This document shows positions 31,657 through 38,797 of a stretch of DNA of 38,797 nt, one piece after another; positions within the stretch are counted from its first letter, which is position 1, and each line of letters begins with the position of its first letter. Source of the stretch: Nonomuraea aridisoli (lineage in GTDB: Bacteria > Actinomycetota > Actinomycetes > Streptosporangiales > Streptosporangiaceae); the NCBI RefSeq assembly GCF_003236395.1, contig NZ_POUD01000060.1:1-38797 (forward strand), in the 5' to 3' direction. The notes below the pieces were generated by a model. It saw only the letters and a list, made by a program, of their open reading frames with translations. It made no database searches and was not told the origin of the DNA. Made by a program: the position numbers and the translations under genes.

Positions 31657-32742
31657 ATGAGTAACCCGCCCTGGCCCAACCTCGGCGGCGGGCAACTCCC
31701 CGGGCTGTCCTCCGGTATCTCGTTCACCAAGCACGAGCTCGAGAGCGGTGGCACCAAGATCCAGGGCCAGACCGAGCTCATCGACAGCCTGGCGGGGAGG
31801 TCCAGCGACCTTCCCGTTCCCTGGCCCCACTTCGGGGTGGCTGGCTCCGGCCTCCAGAGCGTGCACGAGGGACTCATACGCACCCAGAACGACGCGCTGG
31901 CCAAGGCACGCCGGGCGCTGGCCAGCTGGCAGCCGGCCCTCAAGGCGGCCGACGAGAACTACGTGGCGGCCGACGAGGGCGGCGGTTTCGGCGGGGAAGG
32001 CCTGGGCGACGGCGGTTTCGGCGGGGCTGGTCTGGGCGGCGGTCTGGGCGCGGGGGACCTGCCCGTCATGGAGAACGTGGACCTGCCCGCGACCGACCTG
32101 CCCGGGAGCGATCTGCCGGGGTCCGACCTGCCGGGGTCCGACCTGCCGGGGTCCGACCTGCCCGGGAGCGATCTGCCGGGAACCGATCTGCCGGGGTCCG
32201 ACCTTCCCGGTACGGATCTGCCCGGAACCGACCTGCCGGGGTCCGACCTTCCCGGGACCGATCTGCCGGGGTCCGACCTTCCCGGTACGGATCTGCCCCG
32301 GCCTGACCTGCCGGGCACCGATCCCGCGGACATGAAGGTGCCCAGCATCGACTCGGCGCTGAACGACCCGTCCAAGACCGACTTGTCGTCCTACCAGCCC
32401 ACCACTCCGCAGATCGGCACCAACCTGCCTACGGCGGACACCTCCGGCCTGGGCACCCGTGTGGGGCCCGGCACTATGCCCGGCACCATGCCCGGCACCA
32501 TGCCCGGGGCCGGGTTCGGCACGAGCGCCGGCGCCAACGCGGGCCTGCCCCCCGGCGTGGCCGGGCCGCGCGGCACCAGCGCGGCCGGCATGCCGATGAT
32601 GCCCCTCATGCCGATGGGCGGAGCGGGCGCCGGCAACGAGGAACGCGACCGCGAGAAGACCGTCGGCCTGTCCGAGGACGAAGGCGTCTGGGGCGGTGAC
32701 GAGGACATCGCGCCTCGGGTGATCGGGGCGGAGGACGTGTGA
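31657..32742 (+). CDS. T7SS-associated protein with DLPG pentapeptide repeats
   Basis: The 361-residue product has an N-terminal helical region (~35-110: 'LIDSLAGRSSDLPVPWPHFG', 'LIRTQNDALAKARRALASWQPAL'), a Gly-rich stretch, sixteen DLPxx units at residues 142-221 (mostly DLPGS/DLPGT), a Pro/Thr linker and a C-terminal signature 'GMPMMPLMPMGG...REKTVGLSEDEGVWGGDEDIAPRVIG' shared with the PPE-like proteins at 30279 and 35423. It lies 4 bp after the first PPE-like gene, and its stop overlaps the next GTG by 4 bp. I know no function for it. Confidence 0.78.
   Translation: MSNPPWPNLGGGQLPGLSSGISFTKHELESGGTKIQGQTELIDSLAGRSSDLPVPWPHFGVAGSGLQSVHEGLIRTQNDALAKARRALASWQPALKAADENYVAADEGGGFGGEGLGDGGFGGAGLGGGLGAGDLPVMENVDLPATDLPGSDLPGSDLPGSDLPGSDLPGSDLPGTDLPGSDLPGTDLPGTDLPGSDLPGTDLPGSDLPGTDLPRPDLPGTDPADMKVPSIDSALNDPSKTDLSSYQPTTPQIGTNLPTADTSGLGTRVGPGTMPGTMPGTMPGAGFGTSAGANAGLPPGVAGPRGTSAAGMPMMPLMPMGGAGAGNEERDREKTVGLSEDEGVWGGDEDIAPRVIGAEDV
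32080..32319 (+). repeat. Sixteen tandem 15-bp units encoding DLPG[S/T]
   Basis: The units read GACCTGCCGGGGTCC or close variants (GATCTGCCGGGAACC, GACCTTCCCGGTACG). The protein period is exact (D-L-P-G-S/T), while synonymous bases vary, so selection on the peptide is likely; first (DLPAT) and fifteenth (DLPRP) units are diverged. Confidence 0.95.
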
Positions 32743-33497
32743 GCGTCTACAAGGAGATGTACTGGGGCGCCGCCGGAACGGCCACAGCCGCCGCTTTCAT
32801 GATCAGAAGCCCGTGGGCGTTCTACGTGGCCGCCACGATCGGCACGATGGTGTCCGACCCCGAGGGGATGGCCGACTCGGCCAGGAACTGGCGCACCATC
32901 GCCCAGAACGGCGTGGTGAGCGAGCTCGACGATCTCGAGCGAGGGCTGACGGACCTGAGGAACTACCTCAAGGAGACCGGCACGTGGGAGGGCGGCGCCT
33001 TCGAGGCGTTCGACAAGGTCCACGGCGACTTCAAGGAGTCGCTCGCGCAGCTCAAGGAGAGCCGTAACGCGACCGGCGAAGGAGTCGAGTCATCCGCGGG
33101 CTTCTTCAAGATCGGCGCCGTCGTCTGCACCGGCGTCGCGGCCGGGATGCTGACGCTGGGCGTCGCTAAGATCGCGTCCAACCTCGCCGGGCCCATCGGC
33201 AAGGCGGCGACGGTGGTCGCGGAGAGCGTCGTGGCGAAAGCCATCACCACGATGATGCAGAAGGTGTTCAGCAAACACCTCTACGTGGTCGGAACCCTGG
33301 GCGGTCTGATGTATGTCGCCAACACGTACGCCGAGACCGCCGGCCGGATCTTCCCCGGGCTGGAGGCCATGCCCACCCAGGCCAGCACCCTGGGAATCGG
33401 CCAGGAGCCGTTCGCGGGCACCGAGATGACGTACGACGAGAAGAGCGGCGCCCTCACCCCCAAGTTCGACCTGAACGGCGGCAGCTACCCGGCGTAG
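32739..33497 (+). CDS. WXG-like protein with long hydrophobic segments
   Basis: The 252-residue product (GTG start overlapping the previous stop) has an N-terminal hydrophobic segment (~10-38), a WXG-like hairpin with W83-E-G85 (ETGTWEGGAFEAFDKVHGDF), then two hydrophobic helices (IGAVVCTGVAAGMLTLGVAKI and around IGKAATVVAESVVAKAI) and 'YVVGTLGGLMYVANTYA', followed by a polar tail. The layout (WXG domain plus membrane-active helices) resembles T7SS-linked proteins with membrane-inserting parts, but no named family is recognised. It converges on eccB, 9 bp apart. Confidence 0.72.
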   Translation: MSVYKEMYWGAAGTATAAAFMIRSPWAFYVAATIGTMVSDPEGMADSARNWRTIAQNGVVSELDDLERGLTDLRNYLKETGTWEGGAFEAFDKVHGDFKESLAQLKESRNATGEGVESSAGFFKIGAVVCTGVAAGMLTLGVAKIASNLAGPIGKAATVVAESVVAKAITTMMQKVFSKHLYVVGTLGGLMYVANTYAETAGRIFPGLEAMPTQASTLGIGQEPFAGTEMTYDEKSGALTPKFDLNGGSYPA

Positions 33498-33506
33498 CCG
33501 CCTCCG

Positions 33507-34943
33507 TCAGGGGGTCGTGGTCGCGGGCTGGATGACGTCGACCTCCTGCACGGGCGTCCGGGCGGCGACCGGGTCCAGCGCGGGGCCTTCGGGGATCAGC
33601 CGGAGCAGGTGGGCGGGCACCGGAGCCACGTCTGCGGCCTCGTAGCCGAGCTTGCCCACCACGTCCGCCGACGCCAGCGGGAACCGCCTGCCCTGATCCG
33701 TGATGAGCGAGTACTGCCGGACGGCCGAGAGCTGCCCGTCGCCGGGAAGGGTGCCGGCCAGCACGGCGGTGCCCGGCGGAAGCAGCACCTGGTCGACCTT
33801 CTCCGGCCCGGCGCCGGTCGGCGGAGCCGGAATGCTCAGGTTGCCCCCCGTGGTCAGGACGGCCCTGGTGGAGCCCTTCATCGTGTTGTCGTACACGGCG
33901 CAGAGGGGGGAGGACACGCCCGGCGCCCGGAAGGGTGGCAAGGTGGCGGGCAGGCCGCTGTTCAGAAGTCGCTGCTTGGACGCCCTCATCGCGTTCGCGG
34001 TGGCCGCGTCGATCAGCGTCTCGCGCGCCGGGCGGCTGCCGTACACGGTCTTGATGGCCGGGTCCTGGAGCAGCAGGATCGCCTGCGTCTGTGTGATGGG
34101 CGCGAGCCCGTCGGCGAGGAGCACGTACCAGCGCTCGGCCGAGCCCGCGACCGGCGCGACCTTGTACACGTGCCCGACCCTGGCGGTCCCGCCGCCGGGG
34201 CCGGCGACCTTCTTGCCGCGCTGGAGGACCTGGGGGGCGGCGAAGTCCACGCCCGACGGGATGGCGTTGATCCACGAGGCCGGCACGCGGCGCGGCGTCT
34301 GGTCGGTCAGCCGGTCCACGTTCGTCACGCGCATGCGCTGATTGGCCCAGAGCAGCCAGGTCTGCTGTCCGTCGCTGACGACCAGCGCCTCGTCTCTCAC
34401 CGGCGTGCCCGAGACGTCGATGCCGCCGATGAGCGTCACGAACGGCCTGCGCACGCCGGAGGCGTCGGCCGCCTCCGTCACGCACGCCGACCACGGCGCC
34501 TTGACCAGCCTCTCCCGCTTGGGCAGCGAGTCGGGCGCGCCCTGGATGCCGACCTTGCGCCCGCGGGCGAAGGAGGCCAGCGACTCCGCGGACACGGTGC
34601 GGACCTTGATGTCCTGGCTGTCGAGAAGCAGCCGCGCGGAGACGTAGTTGGCCACCGGCTGCAGTTTGTTCTCCTGCTGGTTGTACACGTACGAGGCGCC
34701 GGTCTCCTCCTCTACCAGCAACTGCCCCGCGTCGGTCAGCTTGGTCGCGTTGCCCGGTTTGATCAGCCCCCAGATCCCGAATCCCGCCACCACCAGGACC
34801 GCGATCAGAATCCCGGCGAACGTCGCCACGTTGTGACGTCGCATCGGCGACTCCGGCAGATCAGGCTCACCCTGAAGCAGGGCCAGACCCAAGCGCTGCG
34901 TCATGAGCCGGTGCGCCTGGTAGAGATCCTTCTGGGTCTGCAT
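33507..34943 (-). CDS. eccB: Type VII secretion protein EccB
   Basis: The 478-residue product has a short cytoplasmic N-terminus (MQTQKDLYQAHRLMTQRLGL), a single membrane helix (~39-61, VATFAGILIAVLVVAGFGIW) and a large extracytoplasmic domain with EccB repeats: 'GASYVYNQQENKLQPVANYVSARLLL', 'VSGTPVRDEALVVSDGQQTWLLW', and two Cys (WSACVT, SPLCAV) that are likely bridged. EccB is a core membrane subunit of the T7SS facing the periplasm-like space. It is the only core gene between the two substrate clusters and is transcribed opposite to both. Confidence 0.94.
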   Translation of the reverse strand: MQTQKDLYQAHRLMTQRLGLALLQGEPDLPESPMRRHNVATFAGILIAVLVVAGFGIWGLIKPGNATKLTDAGQLLVEEETGASYVYNQQENKLQPVANYVSARLLLDSQDIKVRTVSAESLASFARGRKVGIQGAPDSLPKRERLVKAPWSACVTEAADASGVRRPFVTLIGGIDVSGTPVRDEALVVSDGQQTWLLWANQRMRVTNVDRLTDQTPRRVPASWINAIPSGVDFAAPQVLQRGKKVAGPGGGTARVGHVYKVAPVAGSAERWYVLLADGLAPITQTQAILLLQDPAIKTVYGSRPARETLIDAATANAMRASKQRLLNSGLPATLPPFRAPGVSSPLCAVYDNTMKGSTRAVLTTGGNLSIPAPPTGAGPEKVDQVLLPPGTAVLAGTLPGDGQLSAVRQYSLITDQGRRFPLASADVVGKLGYEAADVAPVPAHLLRLIPEGPALDPVAARTPVQEVDVIQPATTTP

Positions 34944-34954
34944 ATCTGGATATG
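34941..34954. promoter_or_regulatory. Perfect palindrome overlapping the eccB start
   Basis: CATATCTGGATATG is a perfect 14-bp inverted repeat (CATATC-TG-GATATG) that includes the eccB start codon. On the minus strand TAACAT (34957-34952) could be the -10 of a leaderless message. GATATGTT recurs in the eccC/eccD spacer. Confidence 0.4.
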
Positions 34955-35038
34955 TTACGCATGGGGACTACGGGTTTTCTGTACGGAAAAGAAATGCTCC
35001 AGTAAGCTCCAACAGCGACGCACCCAGGGGGAGGTTTC

Positions 35039-35416
35039 GTGGGAAACACACCTGAGAACTGGCCCGGTCTGGACGCCGAGAGAGACGGTGTGACGTACAG
35101 CGCCCAGAAAATCAAGAGTGTCGCTTCCGCCTTGCGCGAGGAGTTGAAGCCCTTCGAGGGGCAGGGTACCGACGGCAGGGGCTCGGTCGAGGACCTCACG
35201 TCGTATGGCGGGGTCAACCAGCTGCGCACCCAATTACAGATGATCTCCAACTGGGAGGGCGGCAGGCTCTTCTCCGAGACCTTGGGGAGAAGCCACCAGG
35301 AGTTCATCGAGGTCTACGGCCAGGTCGTCGCCAACTTCAAGACCGCGATCTCGCTGATCGAGACCGGCGCGGGAACCTACGGGACCACGAACACGGCCAA
35401 CGAGGGCGAGGTCTGA
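35039..35416 (+). CDS. PE-like small T7SS protein
   Basis: The 125-residue product (GTG start, GGGGGAGG upstream) has 'YSAQKIKSVASALREELKPF', a turn with W72-E-G74 (MISNWEGGRLF) and helix 'HQEFIEVYGQVVANFKTAISLIETG', ending TANEGEV. It is a diverged partner of the 29878 product, which ends RANEGDA. It lies 6 bp before a large PPE-like gene and is divergent from eccB across a 95-bp AT-rich spacer. Confidence 0.75.
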   Translation: MGNTPENWPGLDAERDGVTYSAQKIKSVASALREELKPFEGQGTDGRGSVEDLTSYGGVNQLRTQLQMISNWEGGRLFSETLGRSHQEFIEVYGQVVANFKTAISLIETGAGTYGTTNTANEGEV

Positions 35417-35422
35417 CCGACG

Positions 35423-36769
35423 TTGGGTGAGAACCGGCAGGAAACCCACCACCTGAAGCCGTCACGGGGCAGCTGGGACGTCCAGACGTCCGGCCGCAAC
35501 GTCCAGCAGGTCAAGGACCTCATCAAGAACATCGACGCCCCGCGCATCGAAGAGGCGTCCCTCGCCTACTCGGATGCCCACCGAGTGGTCGACGACGCCC
35601 GGCAGGCGGTCTACGAACAGGCCCTCGAACTGGCCAAGCACTGGGAAGGACCGGCCTCGGTCGAGGCTCAGAGGGCGCTCCAGACCCTGCACGGCACGCT
35701 CGGGGAGCTCGCGGACAAGATGATGCGGATGTCCACGCCTCTCGGGCACCTCAACACGGTCGTCAGGGATCACCAGGCGTTCCTCGACGACGGCTGGCAG
35801 GGCTTCATGCAGCCAACGTGGCACAACCAGATGCTGGGCACCTGGAACGACAGCATCGCCGACATCTACCGCGTCTACAACGGCTCCACGAGCGGCGCCG
35901 GCGACGGCGGCAACCGGCTCGACTTCGGTTCGCAGGACGAGCTCGCCGGGCTGCACCTGAAGACGTTCGGCGACGACCTCCAGCGCATCTACAGCCAGAT
36001 GCCGGACACGGTCGAGACGAGACTGCGCGACATCCACCTCCCGCAGGGACCGGATCCGGATCCGGATCCGGTCAGATACCCCTTCGACACCACGGGCGGG
36101 GGCGGCGTCTCGCCGGCGTCGTACGGAACCGGCGACCTGTCGGGCATGCCGGCCGGGACGCCCGGCACGGACGGCCCGACGTTCGGCTCCACGGATCCGG
36201 CCGGCGGCGGGTACACCGTCCCGGGCCACCCGGGGACGGGATCGGCGGGCTCACCGGGCGGCCCCACGACCGGCACCGGCGGCACGCCGTATCCGGACGG
36301 CTCCACGGGCTCGAGCACCCAGAACCCGGACGGCTCCACGGGCTCGTACACCCACAACCCGGACGCCACCGGCAACGGGATCCCCGGCCAGACGCCGACC
36401 GGCGGCACCGACCCCACCACGAGACTGCAGGATCACATCCCGCTCAACACCGCCACCCCCGCGTCCTCGTCGCCCACCGGCACGGTACCCGGCTACGGCA
36501 ACCCGTCCGGCTCCCCGTACTCGCCCGGCACAGCCACGGGCCCCGGCACGTACGGCGGTGCCGGCGGCGTCATGCCCGCCGGCACGGCGATGAATGCCCG
36601 CGGGGGCTCCGCCATGGGCGTGGGCATGCCCTTCGTGCCGATGGCCGGCGCCATGGGCGGCGCCGGGGGGCAAGAGTCGAGTGACCGCGAGTCCACGACG
36701 TGGCTGCACGAGGACGACGACGTGTGGGGCGGCGACACGAACTCGGCGGTGAACAGCCGCATCGGCTGA
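35423..36769 (+). CDS. PPE-like T7SS protein with Gly/Pro/Thr-rich tail
   Basis: The 448-residue product (TTG start, GGCGAGG ~11 bp upstream) has a ~200-residue helical domain with W74-E-G76 (LAKHWEGPASVEAQR) placed as in the 30279 product, and 'LADKMMRMSTPLGHLNTVVRDHQAFLDD'. A disordered Pro/Gly/Thr tail with DGSTGS repeats follows, ending 'GMPFVPMAGAMGG...RESTTWLHEDDDVWGGD...SRIG'. It is the paralogue of the 30279 gene. A TTG start is the least certain part. Confidence 0.75.
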   Translation: MGENRQETHHLKPSRGSWDVQTSGRNVQQVKDLIKNIDAPRIEEASLAYSDAHRVVDDARQAVYEQALELAKHWEGPASVEAQRALQTLHGTLGELADKMMRMSTPLGHLNTVVRDHQAFLDDGWQGFMQPTWHNQMLGTWNDSIADIYRVYNGSTSGAGDGGNRLDFGSQDELAGLHLKTFGDDLQRIYSQMPDTVETRLRDIHLPQGPDPDPDPVRYPFDTTGGGGVSPASYGTGDLSGMPAGTPGTDGPTFGSTDPAGGGYTVPGHPGTGSAGSPGGPTTGTGGTPYPDGSTGSSTQNPDGSTGSYTHNPDATGNGIPGQTPTGGTDPTTRLQDHIPLNTATPASSSPTGTVPGYGNPSGSPYSPGTATGPGTYGGAGGVMPAGTAMNARGGSAMGVGMPFVPMAGAMGGAGGQESSDRESTTWLHEDDDVWGGDTNSAVNSRIG

Positions 36770-36779
36770 GCCTCGTGAA

Positions 36780-36807
36780 CCTGACCGCCGCTCCGGCGGG
36801 GGTCAGG
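36780..36807. terminator. Bidirectional terminator hairpin
   Basis: CCTGACC (36780-36786) pairs with GGTCAGG (36801-36807), with inner GCCG/CGGC pairs. It lies 11 bp after the PPE-like gene and contains the TGA of the convergent hydrolase gene. Confidence 0.65.
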
Positions 36808-38227
36808 GGAGCAGCAGCCCCCAGGACAGCGCCCAGGGTACGAACGCTACCCCGCCGCCGATCAGCAACCCGAGCCGGACCTTCTCTCCCACGGGGATCG
36901 AACGCCGCCACCGCGCGGCCGTCAGCACGGTGGCGACCACGGTCACCGCCGCGAGCGCCTGCAGCGCGAGCCAGACCAGCGGCCGGTCCACGACCACGGG
37001 CCCCGGCGCGGCCAGCTTGCCGCCCGTCATGACCTGATGGACGAGGAAGGCGAACGCCCCGAAGATCGTCACGAGGCCGCCCGCGCTGACCACCCGCGCC
37101 GCTCGCGCGGGAGCCGTGCTCGGTCGCCGCCCCCTCATCCTGCGGACCAGGGCCGTCACGGGGTAGCCGCCGAACGCCACCAGGAACAGCACGAGAGCCG
37201 CGAGTTGCGCCCAGGCCGACTCCCACCACGCGGGCGGCGGCACGGGCGTGGTGTCTTCCGGCTGCACGGGCGCCGGGCCCGAGACCTGGGTCGCGGGCGG
37301 GCGGCCCGACGTCACGTCGGTCACCCAATCGCCGACCAGTTCCGCGTACCCGGGGGCCAGCTCGGGCAGGCGGGTGACGCCGCCGTCCGGGGTGAGATGG
37401 GCGGCGTGGTCCGCGTCGGGGAAGAACCGGAACGTGTAGTGCCCGTTCCCGCCCGCCTCCAGCGCAGCGGCGAGCAGGGGCGGCGACTCGCGGGGCGGCG
37501 TCAGCAGGTCGTGCACGCCCCACACGCCCAGCACGGGCTGCCGTACCCGCCCGACGACCGGCGCCGGGTCGAAGTACGGCTCAGGGAACATCCCGCCGTC
37601 CGCGACCACCCGGTACAACTTGGGCACGGTCAGGTCCACCAGCGGGCCGCCCACGCCCGCCTTGCGCAGCCCGGACGCCACCGCCCAGACCTGCTGCCGC
37701 AGCGGCTGCAGCCCGTTCGCGCCCACGAGGATCAGGAACGAGACGTCGCTGGACTTCGCCGCCGCGATCGGCGCCACCCAGCCGCCCTCGCTGAACCCCC
37801 AGATCCCGACCTTGGCCGGGTCCACCCCCGGCTGCCGCCGCAGTACGCCGACGGCCCCGAGCGCGTCCTCGGCGAGGTCGGCGTACGAACGCTCGAAGAA
37901 GGAGTAGCCCTCCGAGCGCTTGTCGTAGACGAGCACGGTCAGTCCCTGCCGCGCGAACGCGACCGCCTCCGCCATCAGCTTCTCCCGGGGCGTCCCGGTC
38001 CCGGCCCCGTGCACCAGGACGAGGCCCGGCCGCCCGGCGGAGCCGCCGCGCGGGCTGATCACGCTGCCGTGCAGGACGAGCCCGCCGCCCCCGCGGAAGC
38101 TCACGTCGTCCGCCACGAGATCACCGGGCGGCCCCAGGCCGCGCGGTGAGGAGGGTGAGGCGGCGAGGGCGGGGGCCGTGACGGCCAGGACGAGTGCGGC
38201 GACCACGGCCGCGAATAATCTGGTCAT
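36803..38227 (-). CDS. Secreted or membrane-anchored alpha/beta hydrolase
   Basis: The 474-residue product has a signal peptide (TRLFAAVVAALVLAVTAPALA-AS), an alpha/beta hydrolase domain (~30-325) with the nucleophile elbow G-F-S-E-G-G, an acid Asp in 'GVHDLLTPP' and a His in 'DADHAAHL', and 'LVHGAGTGTPREK' as oxyanion segment. Four membrane helices fill the last ~140 residues (ALVLFLVAFGGYPVTALV; VTIFGAFAFLVHQVM; WLALQALAAVTVVATVL; LGLLIGGGVAFVPWALSWG). The catalytic part thus sits outside the cell, tethered by the C-terminus. The substrate is unknown. It is divergent from an ArsR-like regulator and may be its target. Confidence 0.88.
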   Translation of the reverse strand: MTRLFAAVVAALVLAVTAPALAASPSSPRGLGPPGDLVADDVSFRGGGGLVLHGSVISPRGGSAGRPGLVLVHGAGTGTPREKLMAEAVAFARQGLTVLVYDKRSEGYSFFERSYADLAEDALGAVGVLRRQPGVDPAKVGIWGFSEGGWVAPIAAAKSSDVSFLILVGANGLQPLRQQVWAVASGLRKAGVGGPLVDLTVPKLYRVVADGGMFPEPYFDPAPVVGRVRQPVLGVWGVHDLLTPPRESPPLLAAALEAGGNGHYTFRFFPDADHAAHLTPDGGVTRLPELAPGYAELVGDWVTDVTSGRPPATQVSGPAPVQPEDTTPVPPPAWWESAWAQLAALVLFLVAFGGYPVTALVRRMRGRRPSTAPARAARVVSAGGLVTIFGAFAFLVHQVMTGGKLAAPGPVVVDRPLVWLALQALAAVTVVATVLTAARWRRSIPVGEKVRLGLLIGGGVAFVPWALSWGLLLP

Positions 38228-38241
38228 AATGCCGACAGTAG

Positions 38242-38277
38242 TCTGCAGAGAAGTCTCGGCAAAGGGATGTCTGCAGA
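38242..38277. promoter_or_regulatory. Paired palindromes, putative operator of the ArsR-like regulator
   Basis: TCTGCAGA occurs at 38242-38249 and 38270-38277 (28 bp centre to centre), both preceded by G. They lie in the 79-bp divergent spacer between the hydrolase and regulator genes, where an ArsR-type repressor would bind. Confidence 0.5.
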
Positions 38278-38306
38278 TATCGTTCTGCGGTACTAGCCTG
38301 CTCCTC

Positions 38307-38797
38307 ATGAAGGATGACGAGGCCCGCCGGCCGTACGTGCTCGACGACCCCGAGCGGCTCAAGGCCCTGGCCCACCCCATGCGCCGCCGCATGCTCACCC
38401 ACCTCAACGTGCACGGCCCGGCCACCTCCACCACCCTGGCCGAGCTGCTCGGCGCCAAGACCGGCACCACCAGCTACCACCTGCGCCAGCTGGAGAAGTA
38501 CGGCTTCATCGAGGAGATCCCCGAGCGTTCGTCGGGCCGCGAGCGCTGGTGGCGGCGGGCCCGGCTGCCCCGCGACATCCGGCTGCCCACCCCCGGCGAG
38601 CTGCCCCCAGGGGAACGCGAGGCGCTGGAGGAGTTCCACCGCGTCGGCTTCGAGGAGGACCGCGCCCTCGTCGAGCGCTTCCCGGCCGCCTTCAAGGCGG
38701 ACCCGGGCTGGGCCCGTGGCTCCAGGGCGGTGGCCCGTATGACGAAGGAGGAGCTCGACCGCTTCTACGAGGAGTACATCGCGCTCCTCCTCAAACA
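38307..38797 (+). CDS. ArsR-type winged-helix regulator (3' end cut by window)
   Basis: 163 codons are visible. Residues ~12-90 form a winged helix: 'DDPERLKALAHPMRRRMLTHL', 'ATSTTLAELLGAKTGTTSYH' (recognition helix) and 'LRQLEKYGFIEE' followed by the wing 'RSSGRERWWRRA'. The rest (EALEEFHRVGFEEDRALVERF...) is a helical effector/dimer region of the kind found in helix-turn-helix regulators fused to a longer C-terminus. No metal-binding Cys cluster is seen. ATG 38307 is chosen; a weak or absent ribosome site suggests a leaderless message. The stop lies beyond 38797. Confidence 0.85.
   Translation, partial: MKDDEARRPYVLDDPERLKALAHPMRRRMLTHLNVHGPATSTTLAELLGAKTGTTSYHLRQLEKYGFIEEIPERSSGRERWWRRARLPRDIRLPTPGELPPGEREALEEFHRVGFEEDRALVERFPAAFKADPGWARGSRAVARMTKEELDRFYEEYIALLLK

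Noticed and set aside
32080..32319. Regular 15-bp repeat resembling a CRISPR or satellite array
   Set aside because: Units are directly adjacent without spacers and stay in frame within a coding gene, so it is a protein repeat.
1..38797. tRNA, rRNA, integrase, transposase or attachment-site duplication
   Set aside because: None was seen by reading both strands; no tRNA-like cloverleaf ends or transposase motifs were found.

Overview
The window is high-GC DNA (GC-rich third positions, many GTG starts, TANNNT-type -10 elements, short intergenic gaps). It comes from an actinomycete; the gene content (actinobacterial gas-vesicle set, type VII secretion genes, spore-associated-protein-like domains) fits a filamentous, sporulating actinomycete, perhaps Streptosporangiales. 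Genus is not assignable by eye. I see no tRNA, rRNA, insertion sequence, phage gene or CRISPR array, and no stretch over 300 bases without a gene.

Layout. 1-185: end of a WYL-type regulator. 326-1953 (-): acetamidase/formamidase and a small membrane protein. 2159-5785 (+): compact eight-gene gas-vesicle operon (gvpA, F, G, O, J, L, S, K) with translational overlaps. 5809-6836 (-): Nudix hydrolase and GNAT acetyltransferase, divergent from a leader-peptide/hairpin region (6892-7011) and a methyltransferase-GNAT fusion gene broken by a one-base frameshift (7056-8304). 8321-8833 (+): small P-loop kinase-like protein. 9023-10396 (-): TPM-domain membrane protein. 10586-12331 (-): biotin-dependent acyl-CoA carboxylase alpha chain, overlapped by the tail of a short-chain dehydrogenase whose 5' part is lost.

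From 12595 to 36769 almost everything belongs to a type VII secretion (T7SS/ESX-like) locus. Recognisable core parts are EccC (three-ATPase motor), EccD (membrane channel), EccB and MycP (mycosin protease); no EccE or EccA is seen. Around them are about ten WXG100/PE/PPE-like substrates, a WXG-lytic transglycosylase fusion, three YbaB-fold proteins, and two paralogous membrane pseudokinases with extracellular spore-associated-protein-A-like domains that flank mycP. The minus-strand block eccC to 19082 and the plus-strand block eccD to 33497 diverge from one promoter region at 26810-26885; eccB diverges from a second substrate pair.

36803-38227 (-): secreted/membrane alpha/beta hydrolase, divergent from a truncated ArsR-type regulator at the right edge, with paired palindromes between them.

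The most unusual parts are the tandem pseudokinase-SapA receptors with a matching upstream block, the duplicated PE/PPE-like gene pairs with a shared C-terminal signature, a 16-copy DLPG[S/T] repeat protein, and the leader peptide with hairpin ahead of the methyltransferase-GNAT gene.
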